This document shows, piece after piece, positions 27,929 to 36,966 of a DNA stretch of 64,000 bases. The stretch comes from Aestuariibaculum suncheonense. Lineage in GTDB: Bacteria; Bacteroidota; Bacteroidia; Flavobacteriales; Flavobacteriaceae. Position numbers and translations under genes: made by a program. Under the pieces are notes generated by a model, which saw nothing but the letters and a program-made list of their open reading frames with translations, ran no database searches and was not told where the DNA came from. Location: assembly GCF_014596935.1 (NCBI RefSeq), contig NZ_JACVXC010000004.1, positions 248,001 to 312,000 on the forward strand, written 5' to 3'. Within the stretch, counting starts at the first letter, position 1, and each line of letters begins with the position of its first letter.

Positions 27929-28999
27929 CTATTTTACAATTACCCGATTCAACAGTTCAATGTAAATATCGATACCTTCTTCAATTTCGCTCAAATAAAT
28001 AAATTCATCTGCCGAATGTGACCGCGTACTGTCACCTGGCCCTAATTTTAACGAGGGACAACTTAACACTGCCTGATCTGATAATGTTGGCGACCCATAC
28101 GTTGTTCTTCCCATAGCCACACCTTCTTTAACTAATGGATGATCTACAGGAATACTTGATGAATTTAAGCGCAAGCTTCTTGGTTTAATGCTCGTACATG
28201 GCGACTGAGCTTGTAAAATTTCGGCAATTTCAGTATTGCTATAAGCATCGTTTACACGAACATCAATGACTAAATCCACATGACCAGGCACAACATTATG
28301 TTGTGATCCGGCATTAATTTGCGTTACCGTAAGTTTTACATCTCCTAAAGCCTCAGAAGTCTTTTCAAACTTAAAATCTTTAAACCATTGTAAGACTTCA
28401 ATACTATTATAAATAGCATTATTATTGTTTGGATGTGCGGCATGACTTGGTGTTCCGGAAACTACAGCATCAAAAACCACCAGACCTTTTTCAGCAACAG
28501 CCAGATTCATTAAAGTAGGTTCGCCCACAATAGCCACATCTACTTCCGGAATAATAGGTAGCATGCTATTTAATCCGTTTGGACCACTGCTTTCCTCTTC
28601 CGCGGAAGCGACAATAACTAAGTTATATTTTAAATCTTCGGTATTATAAAAATACGTGAATGTGGCTATTAAAGACACCAAACATCCGCCGGCATCATTA
28701 CTACCTAAACCATATAACTTTCCATCTTCAACTATGGCTTTAAACGGATCTTTTGTGTAAGCACTGTTAGGTTTTACGGTATCGTGATGCGAATTTAACA
28801 ACAAGGTAGGCTTACTCTCATCGAAATGCTTATTTACCGCCCAAACATTGTTTTGAGTTCGTTTATAATCTATATCGTGACGTTTAAACCAATCTTCAAT
28901 ATGCAATGCGGTTTGATCTTCTTCCGAAGAAAAAGACTGAGTTTCTATTAATTGTTTTAATAGATGTATCGCATTGTTTTTTAACTCCTGTTGGGTCAT
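27929..28999 (-). CDS. argE: M20-family N-acyl-ornithine/citrulline deacylase (ArgE-like)
   Basis: A zinc-dependent deacylase expected to remove the N-acyl group from an arginine-pathway intermediate. The 356-aa protein shows LLNSHHDTVKPNSAYTKDPF (metal His/Asp), GLGSNDAGGCLVSLIA and ASAEEESSGPNGLN with the catalytic glutamates, plus a C-terminal SHSADEFIYLSE metal ligand segment. Because the transcarbamylase here is the N-acyl-ornithine type, the natural substrate is probably N-acetyl- or N-succinyl-citrulline rather than acetylornithine; this is inference. It lies 1 nt after argB. Confidence 0.9.
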   Translation of the reverse strand: MTQQELKNNAIHLLKQLIETQSFSSEEDQTALHIEDWFKRHDIDYKRTQNNVWAVNKHFDESKPTLLLNSHHDTVKPNSAYTKDPFKAIVEDGKLYGLGSNDAGGCLVSLIATFTYFYNTEDLKYNLVIVASAEEESSGPNGLNSMLPIIPEVDVAIVGEPTLMNLAVAEKGLVVFDAVVSGTPSHAAHPNNNNAIYNSIEVLQWFKDFKFEKTSEALGDVKLTVTQINAGSQHNVVPGHVDLVIDVRVNDAYSNTEIAEILQAQSPCTSIKPRSLRLNSSSIPVDHPLVKEGVAMGRTTYGSPTLSDQAVLSCPSLKLGPGDSTRSHSADEFIYLSEIEEGIDIYIELLNRVIVK

Positions 29000-29000
29000 A

Positions 29001-29783
29001 TTATAATGTTATGGTTGTAAAATTATCATTTTCCTGTGTTAACATCGACGTATTTCCCATATTTATACTTGAAACACCATTATTAAGCGCGTCGAAACAA
29101 TTCTCTAATTTGGGTAACATACCATCGGCTATAATACCTTGTTCAAGCAATTCGGCGTATAATTTGGTATCGATATGTTTAATTACGGAATTTTTGTCGT
29201 TAATATCTTCTAACACCCCATTTAATTCAAAACAATAGTTAATAGATGTTTCATACAATGCACTCATTCCAATAGCAATTTGTGAAGTAATGGTATCGGC
29301 ATTTGTATTTAATAATTGCCCTTTACCGTCGTGCGTAATGGCACAGAAAACCGGGGTAAAATCGGCTTCTATTAACTTATTCACCGAATTATAATCCACA
29401 GATTTCACATCACCAACAAATCCGAAATCAACCTCCTTCACCGGACGTTTATCTGAAGTAATACTGTTCGCATCGGCTCCGGTTAATCCAATGGAATTAA
29501 TACGTAAAGCTTGTAACTGAGCTACAATATTTTTATTCACCAAACCAGCGTAAACCATGGTAATCACCTCTAAAGTTTCGGCGTCGGTAATACGACGACC
29601 ATTAACCATTTGAGATTCTATACCTAGTTTTGAAGCGATATGCGTGGCACGTTTACCACCACCATGCACTAAAATCTTCTTTCCTTCTAACCTTGAAAAT
29701 AGTTTCAAAAAGGCTTCTAAAGCTGAAGCATCTTCAATTATGTTTCCGCCTATTTTTACTATGGATAGTTTTTCTTTAGGCAT
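29001..29783 (-). CDS. argB: N-acetylglutamate kinase
   Basis: Phosphorylates N-acylglutamate, the second step of the acylated arginine route. The 260-aa amino-acid-kinase-fold protein has SIVKIGGNIIE at the N terminus, LVHGGGKRATHIASKLGIES for substrate binding and NTNADTITSQIAIGM. Its ATG overlaps the end of the transcarbamylase gene by 8 nt. The native acyl group could be acetyl or succinyl. Confidence 0.94.
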   Translation of the reverse strand: MPKEKLSIVKIGGNIIEDASALEAFLKLFSRLEGKKILVHGGGKRATHIASKLGIESQMVNGRRITDAETLEVITMVYAGLVNKNIVAQLQALRINSIGLTGADANSITSDKRPVKEVDFGFVGDVKSVDYNSVNKLIEADFTPVFCAITHDGKGQLLNTNADTITSQIAIGMSALYETSINYCFELNGVLEDINDKNSVIKHIDTKLYAELLEQGIIADGMLPKLENCFDALNNGVSSINMGNTSMLTQENDNFTTITL

Positions 29784-30714
29784 TCTCTAATATTTTTTTA
29801 AGAACTAATTGCGCCGCATAAGTTCTGTTATTGGCCTGCTGAATCACGATGGAGCTATCGCTATCTAAAACGGCATCTTCAACAATCACATTTCGTCTTA
29901 CAGGCAAACAATGCATAAACTTAGCATCACCAATTTTTTCTTTCGTTATCATCCAATTTGGATCTGTATTAACTACTTTTCCGTAGTCTTCGTAACTACT
30001 CCAGTTTTTTACGTAAACAAAATCCGCATCTTTTAAAGCTTCCTCCTGATTGTGAATTACCGGTGTATCTCCAACAATATCGGGAGACAAGTTATACCCT
30101 TTGGGGTTTGTAATTACAAAATCGACATCCATTTTCTGCATGGCTTGGGTAAAACTATTGGCTACTGCATGCGGCAAAGCTTTAATATGTGGTGCCCAGC
30201 TTAACACGACTTTTGGCCTGTCTTTTTTCTTATATTCTGAAATGGTAATCGCATCGGTTAAGGCCTGTAATGGGTGTCCCGTAGCACTCTCCATATTTAC
30301 CAACGGTACAGATGCGTATTTTTTAAAAGCATTTAACACCTCTTCGCTTTCATCTTTAGCTTTATCTGTTAATGTTGGAAAGGCTCTAACGGCTATCACA
30401 TCACAATATTGTGAAATTACAGCTGCAGCTTCTTTAATATGTTCGGCTGTATTGCCATTCATCACGGTACCATCTCCAAACTCAATACCCCAGGCGTCTC
30501 CTGAAACATTCATTACAATAGGATTCATTCCTAAGTTTAATGCCGCCTTCTGAGTACTTAACCGCGTTCGTAAACTAGAATTAAAGAATAATAACCCAAG
30601 GGTTTTATTACGACCTAACTCTAAATGTTTTAACGGGTCTTTTTTTAAGGCTTTAGCGTCCTCAATCCAAGAATTGATGTCATCGATATCGTGTATGGAG
30701 GTGTAATGTTTCAT
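29776..30714 (-). CDS. argF': N-acyl-L-ornithine carbamoyltransferase (acetyl/succinyl type)
   Basis: Transfers carbamoyl to an N-acylated ornithine to give N-acylcitrulline. The 312-aa protein has the carbamoyl-phosphate loop FFNSSLRTRLSTQKAALNLG (43-62), MESATGHPLQAL and the HCLPVRR motif near the C terminus. These match the N-acetyl/N-succinyl-ornithine enzymes of Xanthomonas and Bacteroides, not ordinary OTC. At the loop position where the Bacteroides succinyl enzyme has Pro90 and the Xanthomonas acetyl enzyme has Glu92, this protein has Ala90 (GNTAEHIKEA), so the acyl specificity cannot be read directly. Confidence 0.92.
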   Translation of the reverse strand: MKHYTSIHDIDDINSWIEDAKALKKDPLKHLELGRNKTLGLLFFNSSLRTRLSTQKAALNLGMNPIVMNVSGDAWGIEFGDGTVMNGNTAEHIKEAAAVISQYCDVIAVRAFPTLTDKAKDESEEVLNAFKKYASVPLVNMESATGHPLQALTDAITISEYKKKDRPKVVLSWAPHIKALPHAVANSFTQAMQKMDVDFVITNPKGYNLSPDIVGDTPVIHNQEEALKDADFVYVKNWSSYEDYGKVVNTDPNWMITKEKIGDAKFMHCLPVRRNVIVEDAVLDSDSSIVIQQANNRTYAAQLVLKKILENA

Positions 30715-30737
30715 TTGTCCTTATTTATTTTATTAAT

Positions 30738-31499
30738 TTATTTAATCTTGGTGAATGGCACTTTATCTTCGAAAGCATTTAGAATAAAATTATCTTCCAG
30801 TCCGTTTACAATCCAAGTTTCAATATTAGCGTTTTTAGCTACAGTAGCAGCTTCTATTTTAGATTGCATACCTCCACTTCCATGCGTTGATTTTGAATTT
30901 ACTACTTCACTTTGCAATGCTTCAAAATCCTCAACTAATTCTATAGTTTTTGGCGTACCATTCTCTATAGATTCTTTAGTATATATGCCGTTCGTATTAG
31001 TTGCAATAATGAATAAATCGGCCTCCAAAAGCGATGCCGTTAAAGCACCTAATTTATCGTTATCGCCAAATTTAATCTCATCGGTAGCAACCGTATCATT
31101 TTCGTTAATGATCGGAATGTAATTGTTATTCACCAACACATTAATAGTATTAACTATATTGGTTCGGCTTTCCTTTTTTTCAAAATCAGAATACGACAAT
31201 AAACACTGTGAGGTTAACAATCCGTATTCTCTAAAAATTTCCTGATAAATTCTAATCAAATGCGGCTGACCTATAGAAGCCAAAGCTTGTTTTACAAAAA
31301 CATCCTTTTGTTTACTCTCCAACTTTACAAACTGTTTCGCCACAGCAATAGCACCCGAACTAACAATTACAAACTCACAAGTATCTTTTAATTGTGCAAT
31401 CTGACTTGCTAAATCCTCGATTTTTCCTCTGGAAATATTATCGGTTTCTTTAGTTAGCGTATTCGACCCAACCTTTAGTAATATGCGTCTTTTCTTCAT
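30738..31499 (-). CDS. proB: Glutamate 5-kinase, short form without PUA domain
   Basis: First step of proline synthesis. The amino-acid-kinase domain begins MKKRRILLKVGSNTLTKETD and has IVSSGAIAVAKQFVKL, INENDTVATDEIKFGDNDKL and STHGSGGMQSKIEAATVA. I place the start at 31499, which leaves 1 nt after the proA stop; the in-frame ATG at 31529 would overlap proA by 29 nt and add a tail not typical for the family. The 253-aa protein stops after the kinase domain, so the PUA domain of Escherichia coli ProB is missing. Confidence 0.93.
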   Translation of the reverse strand: MKKRRILLKVGSNTLTKETDNISRGKIEDLASQIAQLKDTCEFVIVSSGAIAVAKQFVKLESKQKDVFVKQALASIGQPHLIRIYQEIFREYGLLTSQCLLSYSDFEKKESRTNIVNTINVLVNNNYIPIINENDTVATDEIKFGDNDKLGALTASLLEADLFIIATNTNGIYTKESIENGTPKTIELVEDFEALQSEVVNSKSTHGSGGMQSKIEAATVAKNANIETWIVNGLEDNFILNAFEDKVPFTKIK

Positions 31500-31500
31500 T

Positions 31501-32697
31501 CTATCGTATTTGTCCGTTACCGTGAACATACCACTTATTCGTTACTAAATGTTGTAAACCAATCGGGCCACGTTGATGCAATTTATCTGTACTAATAGCC
31601 AATTCTCCACCAAGCCCTAACTGACCGCCATCGGTAAAACGGGTTGACGCGTTGTGGTAAACCGCTGCAGTATCTACATTTTCCATAAACACTTTGGCTT
31701 CATGATCGTTAATTGTGATAATTGAAGACGAATGGCCACCTGAATATTTATTAATCATCGCGATAGCCTCTTGAGTCGAACCGATTTCAGCTATAGCAAT
31801 TTTAAAATCTAAAAACTCCTGATACCAGATATCATCTGATTCTATTGGCTGAACACCTTCAAACTTTACTAAATTTTCATCACCTAAAATCTGAACATCA
31901 AAGGTTTTTAATTTTGAAATTAAAGTGGTTATAAAGTTTTCCTTATTCAGAAGATTTGAATCAATTAACACTTTGTCTAACGCATTACAGGCCGAAATCT
32001 TAGCTGTCTTCGCATTGATAATTACGTTTAAAGCAATCTCTAAATCGGCTTCTTTATGAACATACACGAAATTATTTCCGCGTCCACTGATTATTACCGG
32101 ACAAGTCGCATGCTGCTTAACAAATTCTATTAATCGCTCACCGCCTCGAGGCACAATTAAATCCACTCTTTGCGTTGGTTTTTCTAAAAATGCCTGGGTT
32201 TCAGTTCTGTTATATTGCAAATACTCTACCCAATCAGTCGAAGCTCCATTAGCTTTTAACGCTTCATGCCACAACTCCACAATTTTTAAATTAGAACTGG
32301 TTGACTCCTTTCCGCCTTTGAGTAAAATTTTATTTCCCGATTTAAAGGCTATACCTGCAGCCTCAACAGTGACATCTGGGCGTGATTCATAAATAATCAA
32401 TACCGTACCAAACGATGCCGTTTTATTATACACCTGCATGCCATTATCATGTTTGAAACTAAAACGCTCAACACCAACGGGGTCTGCCTGAGATGCCAAA
32501 TGGGTTACAGATGCAATCATTTCATCTACTTTGGCATCATTCACTTTTAAACGATCGTACATGGAAATATCGTCACCATCGTAAGCCTCCAAATCGCCTT
32601 TGTTTATTTCTATAATCGCCGCTCGTTCCTGTTCTAAAAGAGCAGCCATTTTTAGTAATACAGCATTTCTTGTTTCAATTGATAATAAGGTGTTCAT
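31501..32697 (-). CDS. proA: Gamma-glutamyl phosphate reductase
   Basis: NADPH-dependent reduction of glutamyl-5-phosphate to glutamate semialdehyde for proline. The 398-aa aldehyde-dehydrogenase-fold protein has IIYESRPDVTVEAAGIAFKS, ILLKGGKESTSSN, DLIVPRGGERLIEFVKQH and the catalytic-cysteine segment TAKISACNALDKVLID. It is directly upstream of proB, inside the arginine operon. Confidence 0.95.
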   Translation of the reverse strand: MNTLLSIETRNAVLLKMAALLEQERAAIIEINKGDLEAYDGDDISMYDRLKVNDAKVDEMIASVTHLASQADPVGVERFSFKHDNGMQVYNKTASFGTVLIIYESRPDVTVEAAGIAFKSGNKILLKGGKESTSSNLKIVELWHEALKANGASTDWVEYLQYNRTETQAFLEKPTQRVDLIVPRGGERLIEFVKQHATCPVIISGRGNNFVYVHKEADLEIALNVIINAKTAKISACNALDKVLIDSNLLNKENFITTLISKLKTFDVQILGDENLVKFEGVQPIESDDIWYQEFLDFKIAIAEIGSTQEAIAMINKYSGGHSSSIITINDHEAKVFMENVDTAAVYHNASTRFTDGGQLGLGGELAISTDKLHQRGPIGLQHLVTNKWYVHGNGQIR

Positions 32698-32749
32698 TTT
32701 TTATGTCCTTATGTGATTTCTCCTATCGGTGAAATGACACGTTATTTTA

Positions 32750-33889
32750 TTACACTTCAACCGCTTCAAGTTCCTTTTTTAATGCCTTGAAAAACTGATC
32801 GATGTGTTCTTTTTTAATAGCTAATGGCGGTAAAATTCTTAATAACTTTTTATTCGAAGCTCCACCGGTAAAAATGTGATGATCATAAATTAATTTCTTT
32901 CTTAAATCACCGACTTCAAAATCGAATTCTAAACCAATCATTAAGCCGCGTCCTTTAATATTTTTTATTTGCGGAATAGTTTTAGCAACCGAAACGAAAT
33001 ACTCTGACATCGCATTTACATTGTCGATTAAATTTTCTTCTTCAATGGTGTTTAACACCGCTAAACCTGCAGCACAAGCTAGATGATTACCTCCAAAAGT
33101 GGTTCCTAACATCCCGTATTTTGCTTCAATATCCGGATGAATTAAAATTCCTCCGATAGGGAATCCATTTCCCATGCCTTTAGCAATTGAAATCACCTCA
33201 GGAGTCACATTATAATGCTGAAAAGCGAAGAATTTCCCTGAACGTCCGTAACCAGATTGCACCTCATCGGCAATAAAATAGGTGTTGTTCGCTTTACAAA
33301 GCGCATCAACCTGCTCGAAAAATTCTGCTGTTGCCTGATCTAAACCACCAACACCCTGAATAAACTCAACAATAACAGCACAAACATCACCTTTTTCCAA
33401 CTCGGTTTTTACACCTTCAATATCATTTAACTCCAGAATGGTCACTTCCTGCTGTGCATTAATTGGCGCAATAATTCCAGGGTTATCGGTTGCTGCAACA
33501 GCGGCCGATGTTCGTCCGTGAAATCCGTTTTTAAACGCCACCACGCGTGACTTTCCGGTTTTAAACGAGGCTAATTTTAAAGCATTTTCATTCGCTTCGG
33601 CACCTGAATTACACAAAAATAAATTGTACCCTTCGCAACCTGAAAGGGCTTCTAATTTATCGGCCAACTCTACCTGAATCGGGTTTTGAATTGCATTCGA
33701 ATAAAATCCTAAAGCATTCACCTGATTGGTAATAGCAGCCACATAGTTAGGGTGCGCATGACCAATGGAAATCACAGCATGACCACCGTAAAGGTCTAAA
33801 TATTCGGTATTATTTTCGTCGTAAACGTGAATACCTTTCGCCGAAACAGGCGTTACATTATATAATGGATAAACGTCAAATAATGGCAT
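32750..33889 (-). CDS. argD: Acetylornithine/succinylornithine aminotransferase
   Basis: PLP class-III aminotransferase forming N-acylornithine. I choose the ATG at 33889 (MPLFDVYPLYNVTPVSAKGI), immediately after the proC stop; the in-frame ATG at 33934 would add 15 basic residues. Motifs: LYGGHAVISIGHAHPNYVAA, FLCNSGAEANENALKLA, FIADEVQSGYGRSGKFFAFQ and the PLP lysine in SIAKGMGNGFPIGG. At about 379 residues it fits the family. Confidence 0.94.
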   Translation of the reverse strand: MPLFDVYPLYNVTPVSAKGIHVYDENNTEYLDLYGGHAVISIGHAHPNYVAAITNQVNALGFYSNAIQNPIQVELADKLEALSGCEGYNLFLCNSGAEANENALKLASFKTGKSRVVAFKNGFHGRTSAAVAATDNPGIIAPINAQQEVTILELNDIEGVKTELEKGDVCAVIVEFIQGVGGLDQATAEFFEQVDALCKANNTYFIADEVQSGYGRSGKFFAFQHYNVTPEVISIAKGMGNGFPIGGILIHPDIEAKYGMLGTTFGGNHLACAAGLAVLNTIEEENLIDNVNAMSEYFVSVAKTIPQIKNIKGRGLMIGLEFDFEVGDLRKKLIYDHHIFTGGASNKKLLRILPPLAIKKEHIDQFFKALKKELEAVEV

Positions 33890-33890
33890 T

Positions 33891-34682
33891 TTAATTCTTT
33901 TTAATTTGATTAATCTTTTCAAATGAAGCGACAATTCCCTGGATTAAGGCTGAACTTAATCCGTTGTGCTCCATGGCATTTAAACCTTCAATGGTACAAC
34001 CACTCGGGGTCGTTACACGATCGATTTCCTGTTCCGGATGCTTACCACTTTCAATTAATAAACTGGCCGCCCCGAAACACGTTTGTGTGGCCAATTGATG
34101 TGCTTCATGAGCTTCAAACCCTAACTGGATAGCACCTTGCGTCGTAGCACGAACCAAACGCATCCAAAAAGCAATTCCGCTAGCGCAAATAACCGTTGCC
34201 GCCTGTATTAATTCTTCTGGAATTACCAAGGTAGTTCCTAACTGATTAAAAATATCCTGAGCTAAACTCACTTTATCCTGAGCTCTATCATTGGCTGCAA
34301 TACAGGTCATCGATTTTCCTATGGAAATCGCTGTATTTGGCATCACACGCATAATATTTTTATCGCTACCAATAATGCTTTCAATTCTAGGAATCTCAAC
34401 ACCGGCAGCCACAGAAATAACAATATGGTTTTCGGTAATTTTTCCTGACACTTCTGCAAGAACCTTGTCGATATGTTTAGGTTGTAAAGCGAAAATAACA
34501 ATATCTGACTGTTCTACAGCCCAAGCATTATCGTTAGTGGTTTTTACATTTTCAACGCCTTTAAACGCCTCTAAACTACTCGCTTTTCGGCTACTTAAAT
34601 ACAATGAAAAGGTATTATTTTTAATGAGTCCGTTAGCTATTGAACTTCCTAAATTACCGATTCCTATTACTGCTATTTTCAT
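33891..34682 (-). CDS. proC: Pyrroline-5-carboxylate reductase
   Basis: Last step of proline synthesis. The 263-aa protein starts MKIAVIGIGNLGSSIANGLI (Rossmann motif) and has IMRVMPNTAISIGKSMT and the C-terminal VTTPSGCTIEGLNAMEHNGL signature. It is placed between argC and argD in the mixed operon. Confidence 0.95.
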   Translation of the reverse strand: MKIAVIGIGNLGSSIANGLIKNNTFSLYLSSRKASSLEAFKGVENVKTTNDNAWAVEQSDIVIFALQPKHIDKVLAEVSGKITENHIVISVAAGVEIPRIESIIGSDKNIMRVMPNTAISIGKSMTCIAANDRAQDKVSLAQDIFNQLGTTLVIPEELIQAATVICASGIAFWMRLVRATTQGAIQLGFEAHEAHQLATQTCFGAASLLIESGKHPEQEIDRVTTPSGCTIEGLNAMEHNGLSSALIQGIVASFEKINQIKKN

Positions 34683-34703
34683 ATGTTGATTGGTTCGTTT
34701 TTA

Positions 34704-35687
34704 TTAGAAATAAGTCGCTTTTAAATTCAACCCCGTGGTTTCCTCTAAACCAAACATTAAGTTCATATTCTGAACGGCCTGTCCGGAAGCTCCTTTCAAT
34801 AAATTATCTATAATACTGGTAATTAACAACTTTCCATTATGCTTATGCACATGAATTAAACACTTGTTAGTGTTAACTACTTGCTTTAAATGTAATTCGT
34901 CATCAGAAATGAATGTAAATTCAGCACCTTTATAAAACTCTTTATAAAGCGCTTTAGCTTCCTCTACCGAACCTTCAAAATCGGTGTAAAGCGTCGCAAA
35001 AATACCTCTTGAAAAATTTCCACGGTTAGGCATAAACAAAATATCAGAATCGAATCCGTTTTGTAATTGCTTCACCGACTGGTTAATCTCACCTAAATGC
35101 TGATGCGTAAACGGTTTGTAATACGAGAAGTTATTATCGCGCCACGCATAATGTGAAGTCGCCGATAACGACGTTCCTGCACCAGTTGCACCGGTAACCG
35201 CATTAATATGTACATCGGTATTTAATAACCCTGCATTAGCTAAAGGCAATAACCCCAACTGAATTGCCGTTGCGAAACAGCCCGGATTAGCAATATAACT
35301 GGCTTGTTTAATAGCTTCTTTTTGTAGTTCTGGCAAACCGTAAACAAAAGTTTTTCCGTTGAAAACTTTATCGGCTTCTAACCTAAAATCGTTTCCTAAA
35401 TCGATGATTTTCGTGGTCTCAGAAAAAGTGTTTTCTGATAAGAACTTTACCGAATTTCCATGTCCTAAACACAAAAACAACACATCAACATCTGGATTTA
35501 CCGTATCGGTAAACTCTAAATCCAGAGAACCAACAAGGTCCTGATGAATTTTACTTATTTTATTTCCTGCGTTAGATGTACTGTATACAAAGTTAAGTTC
35601 TGCTTGAGGATGATTGATTAATAATCGAACCAATTCCCCGGCAGTATACCCTGCTCCTCCAATAATTCCAACCTGAATATTTTTCAT
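34704..35687 (-). CDS. argC: N-acetyl-gamma-glutamyl-phosphate reductase
   Basis: Reduces N-acylglutamyl phosphate to the semialdehyde. The protein starts MKNIQVGIIGGAGYTAGELV; the in-frame ATG at 35762 would translate an intergenic repeat and is rejected. The catalytic cysteine is in YIANPGCFATAIQLGLLPL and the family blocks VNAVTGATGAGTSLS and FMPNRGNFSRGIFATLYTD are present. It lies 21 nt before proC. Confidence 0.94.
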   Translation of the reverse strand: MKNIQVGIIGGAGYTAGELVRLLINHPQAELNFVYSTSNAGNKISKIHQDLVGSLDLEFTDTVNPDVDVLFLCLGHGNSVKFLSENTFSETTKIIDLGNDFRLEADKVFNGKTFVYGLPELQKEAIKQASYIANPGCFATAIQLGLLPLANAGLLNTDVHINAVTGATGAGTSLSATSHYAWRDNNFSYYKPFTHQHLGEINQSVKQLQNGFDSDILFMPNRGNFSRGIFATLYTDFEGSVEEAKALYKEFYKGAEFTFISDDELHLKQVVNTNKCLIHVHKHNGKLLITSIIDNLLKGASGQAVQNMNLMFGLEETTGLNLKATYF

Positions 35688-35716
35688 TTTTATTTGTTTT
35701 TTAACCATGTGGTGAG

Positions 35717-35762
35717 ATGCTGAAACAACACTTCGACTCCGCTCAGTATGACATTTCAGCAT
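35717..35762. repeat. Palindromic intergenic repeat with conserved core between argG and argC
   Basis: ATGCTGAAA (35717-35725) and TTTCAGCAT (35754-35762) are perfect 9-bp arms around a core containing CACTTCGACTCCGCTCAGTA. I recognise this core as a common small interspersed repeat in Bacteroidota and other genomes. It forms a hairpin in the operon mRNA. Confidence 0.7.
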
Positions 35763-35779
35763 GACAACTCTTGATTATT

Positions 35780-36958
35780 TTATTTTGAGTTTACCTGTTG
35801 GTAAATTTTATTCTGATTACCAAAGATTTTAATAAACCCTTTCGCTTCATCTGCCGTCCAGCCCTTATTCTCTTCTCCGTAGCTGCCAAACTTCGCACTC
35901 ATTAAATCGTGTTCAGACGAAATCCCATCTAAGGTAAAGTGGTAAGGTTTTAAAGTTACCGTTACATCACCACTTACTTTGTCCTGACTACTTTGTAAAA
36001 AGGCTTCCATATCGCGCATTACCGGATCTAAATACAGACCTTCATGTAAATGCATACCGTAGAAACTCGCAATATATTCTTTATGTTGTAATTGCCATTT
36101 GGTAAGTGTGTGCTTTTCTAATAAGTGGTGTGCTTTAATGGTGATTAAAGCAGCTGCAGCTTCAAAACCTACACGACCTTTGATACCAACAATAGTATCT
36201 CCGACGTGAATATCGCGACCAATCGCATACGCTGATGCTAAATTATTTAAGGTTTCAATATTGATTTCAGAATCATTCTCCACACCATTTACAGCAACCA
36301 ATTCTCCTTTATCAAAGGTTAATTTTACTTTCTCTTCTTCGGTATGTTTTAACTGAGACGGATACGCTTCACTTGGTAATGGTTTTTCAGAGGTTAAGGT
36401 TTCCGAACCTCCAACGCTGGTTCCCCAAAGTCCTTTGTTAATAGAATACTTCGCTTTTTCCCAAGGCATATCGACACCATTTGCTTTTAAATAGTCGATT
36501 TCTTCCTGTCTTGTTAATTTTTTATCTCTAATAGGTGTAATAATTTCAATTTCCGGAGCAAGCGTTTGGAAAATCATATCGAAGCGAACCTGGTCGTTTC
36601 CTGCACCTGTACTACCATGAGCTATGTACTCGGCATCAATACTTTTTGCGTATTCAATAATTTCAATAGCCTGAACAATGCGCTCTGCACTTACAGATAA
36701 TGGATACGTATTATTTTTTAAAACGTTTCCAAAAATTAAGTATTTCACTACTTTTTGGTAGAATGTTGCTACAGCATCTATATTTTTATAGGTGGTTACC
36801 CCCATTTTATAGGCATTTGCTTCAATTCTATCTATCTCGGCTTTGGTAAATCCACCGGTGTTCACACTTACAGCATGCACTTCAAATTCTTTTGATAAAC
36901 TTACTGCACAATACGAAGTATCTAACCCGCCACTATAGGCAATTACTAATTTTTTCAT
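35780..36958 (-). CDS. argG: Argininosuccinate synthase
   Basis: ATP-dependent joining of citrulline and aspartate. The 392-aa protein begins MKKLVIAYSGGLDTSYCAVS with the SGGLDTS PP-loop, and has AHGSTGAGNDQVRFD and the YSINKGLWGTSVGGSETLTS block. It follows the GNAT gene by 8 nt and is the second gene of the operon. Confidence 0.96.
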   Translation of the reverse strand: MKKLVIAYSGGLDTSYCAVSLSKEFEVHAVSVNTGGFTKAEIDRIEANAYKMGVTTYKNIDAVATFYQKVVKYLIFGNVLKNNTYPLSVSAERIVQAIEIIEYAKSIDAEYIAHGSTGAGNDQVRFDMIFQTLAPEIEIITPIRDKKLTRQEEIDYLKANGVDMPWEKAKYSINKGLWGTSVGGSETLTSEKPLPSEAYPSQLKHTEEEKVKLTFDKGELVAVNGVENDSEINIETLNNLASAYAIGRDIHVGDTIVGIKGRVGFEAAAALITIKAHHLLEKHTLTKWQLQHKEYIASFYGMHLHEGLYLDPVMRDMEAFLQSSQDKVSGDVTVTLKPYHFTLDGISSEHDLMSAKFGSYGEENKGWTADEAKGFIKIFGNQNKIYQQVNSK

Positions 36959-36966
36959 CTGCTATA

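Noticed and set aside
31500-31529. Longer proB start overlapping proA
   Set aside because: The internal ATG at 31499 fits the kinase N terminus and leaves a 1-nt gap.
35688-35762. Longer argC start at 35762
   Set aside because: The extension would translate an interspersed repeat (HTERSRSV). The start at 35687 gives the normal Rossmann N terminus.
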